Assembly: GCF_009362845.1 (NCBI RefSeq)
Contig: NZ_WHNW01000006.1
Location: 1 to 64,000 of the forward strand
Length of the DNA stretch: 64,000 nt
Reading direction: 5' to 3'
Source of the DNA: Ostreibacterium oceani
GTDB taxonomy: Bacteria; Pseudomonadota; Gammaproteobacteria; Cardiobacteriales; Ostreibacteriaceae
Shown: in pieces, positions 63,313-64,000 of the stretch
Layout: every line of letters starts with the position of its first letter
Numbering within the stretch: the stretch's first letter is position 1
The notes under the pieces: model-generated
What the model was told of the DNA's origin: nothing
The model's input: the letters and a program-made list of their open reading frames with translations, nothing else
Databases searched by the model: none
Position numbers and translations under genes: made by a program

Positions 63313-64000
63313 ATGAAAATTTTAATAACAGGTGGTACAGGATTTATTGGTGGGCAGTTGACAAAACAATTGCTAGCGATGGGGCACCAGGTGACGGTGT
63401 TGACGCGATATCCTCAAAAGCAGTCGATGCAGGCGGGTTTACGATTGGTTGATTCGTTGTCTCAATTAGCGGATAACGAAATCATCGATGGCATTATTAA
63501 TTTGGCGGGTGCACCAATTAACAAACGATGGACGCCGCAGTATAAAAACACATTGATTGATTCTCGAGTAAACACGACAGAACAAATTGCGGCATTAGTG
63601 CAGCGATTATTGACGCGACCTCGTGTTTTTATTAGTGGTTCAGCAATTGGCTTTTACGGACACACTACCTCGGCTGACGGAGCAATAGTTGACGAAACAT
63701 CACAACCGACTATAGACACACAGCAAAACGATTTTGCGCATCAATTATGCGCGCGCTGGGAGGCAGCCGCTGCCACGATAACCGAATTGGGTGTGAAAAC
63801 CTACATCATCCGCTTAGGGGTTGTCCTCGATTCATCAGGCGGTGCGTTGGCTGAAATGTTACCTGCGTTTAAACTAGGTCTCGGTGGGAAAATCGGTAGC
63901 GGGCGCCAAGGGTTTTCTTGGATTCACCGTGATGATGCGGTAAATGCTATTCATTTTTTGCTAGCAGATTCAGCATCGCCTGGGGTTTATAATTTGACCG
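63313..64000 (+). CDS. TIGR01777 family (YfcH-like) NAD(P)-dependent epimerase/dehydratase, N-terminal part
   Basis: A Rossmann-fold short-chain dehydrogenase of the extended type, open to the window edge (229 complete codons seen). The nucleotide-binding ILITGGTGFIGGQL starts at residue 3. NLAGAPINKRWTPQYKNTLIDSR (in part) is the TIGR01777 hallmark, and SGSAIGFYG is followed by RLGVVLDSSGGAL and GSGRQGFSWIHRDDAVNAI. Members are about 300 residues, so roughly a quarter is missing. Substrate is unknown. GAGAGGA lies 5 nt before the ATG. Two upstream palindromes suggest regulated expression. Confidence 0.92.
   Translation, partial: MKILITGGTGFIGGQLTKQLLAMGHQVTVLTRYPQKQSMQAGLRLVDSLSQLADNEIIDGIINLAGAPINKRWTPQYKNTLIDSRVNTTEQIAALVQRLLTRPRVFISGSAIGFYGHTTSADGAIVDETSQPTIDTQQNDFAHQLCARWEAAAATITELGVKTYIIRLGVVLDSSGGALAEMLPAFKLGLGGKIGSGRQGFSWIHRDDAVNAIHFLLADSASPGVYNLT

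Overview
The window reads as a densely packed chromosomal segment of a gammaproteobacterium of moderate G+C. The evidence is gene content and order: an rpsU-yqeY-dnaG-rpoD macromolecular synthesis operon, an rpoZ-spoT-ridA-(tspO-phrB)-recG block, a zur-znuCB/znuA zinc locus, msrPQ, coaBC next to dut and argB, and divergent yhbY/rlmE followed by ftsH and folP. No rRNA, tRNA, CRISPR or prophage was found. The genus cannot be named from the sequence. Nearly all genes are housekeeping, so novelty lies in odd versions of known proteins, one orphan region, and the repeats.

Layout. 1-0.95 kb: the 3' end of an IS30-family element that has cut off the end of an acyltransferase gene. 1-10 kb: fur, pyruvate kinase, an uncharacterised P-loop ATPase, metA-type homoserine acyltransferase, msrQ/msrP, argB, dut, coaBC. 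10-16 kb: a response regulator with a C-terminal membrane anchor, yhbY, rlmE, ftsH, folP, ung. 16-20 kb: surface polysaccharide genes (O-antigen ligase-like protein, two-domain glycosyltransferase). 20-23.4 kb: the zinc uptake locus, with a clear Zur operator between znuA and zur-znuC-znuB. 23.5-27 kb: a YbdK-type carboxylate-amine ligase and a FimX-like degenerate GGDEF/EAL protein. 27-40.3 kb: NMO-like flavoprotein, mnmD, ansA, rarD, rpe-trpE-uvrD, birA-coaX-oxyR, YihY-type membrane protein, fxsA. 40.5-43 kb: a DsbD with two N-terminal domains. 43.2-45.3 kb: a candidate small RNA and two genes I cannot assign; the second has an apparent poly-A frameshift at its start. 45.5-53.5 kb: EamA transporter, recG, phrB, tspO, ridA, spoT, rpoZ. 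53.5-54.5 kb: about 1 kb with no convincing gene. 54.5-61 kb: hemL and the rpsU-yqeY-dnaG-rpoD operon. 61-64 kb: a GNAT enzyme overlapping a DUF2156 protein, a CsaA-like tRNA-binding protein, and the start of a TIGR01777-type epimerase.

The most striking global property is the large number of short perfect tandem duplications (units of about 5-24 bp, 2-6 copies). They occur between genes and in frame inside genes (ZnuA histidine loop, DsbD leader, tails of Dut, FtsH and the glycosyltransferase, N-termini of Zur and RecG). Some fall on expression signals: a tripled TATAAT-bearing unit before the glycosyltransferase, repeated SD-like units before znuC, and a duplicated start-codon region at yqeY.

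The best leads are: the orphan pair at 43.4-45.3 kb with its 8-A tract; the DsbD with two cysteine-bearing sensor-like domains; a SpoT lacking both catalytic acidic residues of its synthetase domain; the tail-anchored response regulator; and a pair of palindromes in front of the terminal epimerase gene.
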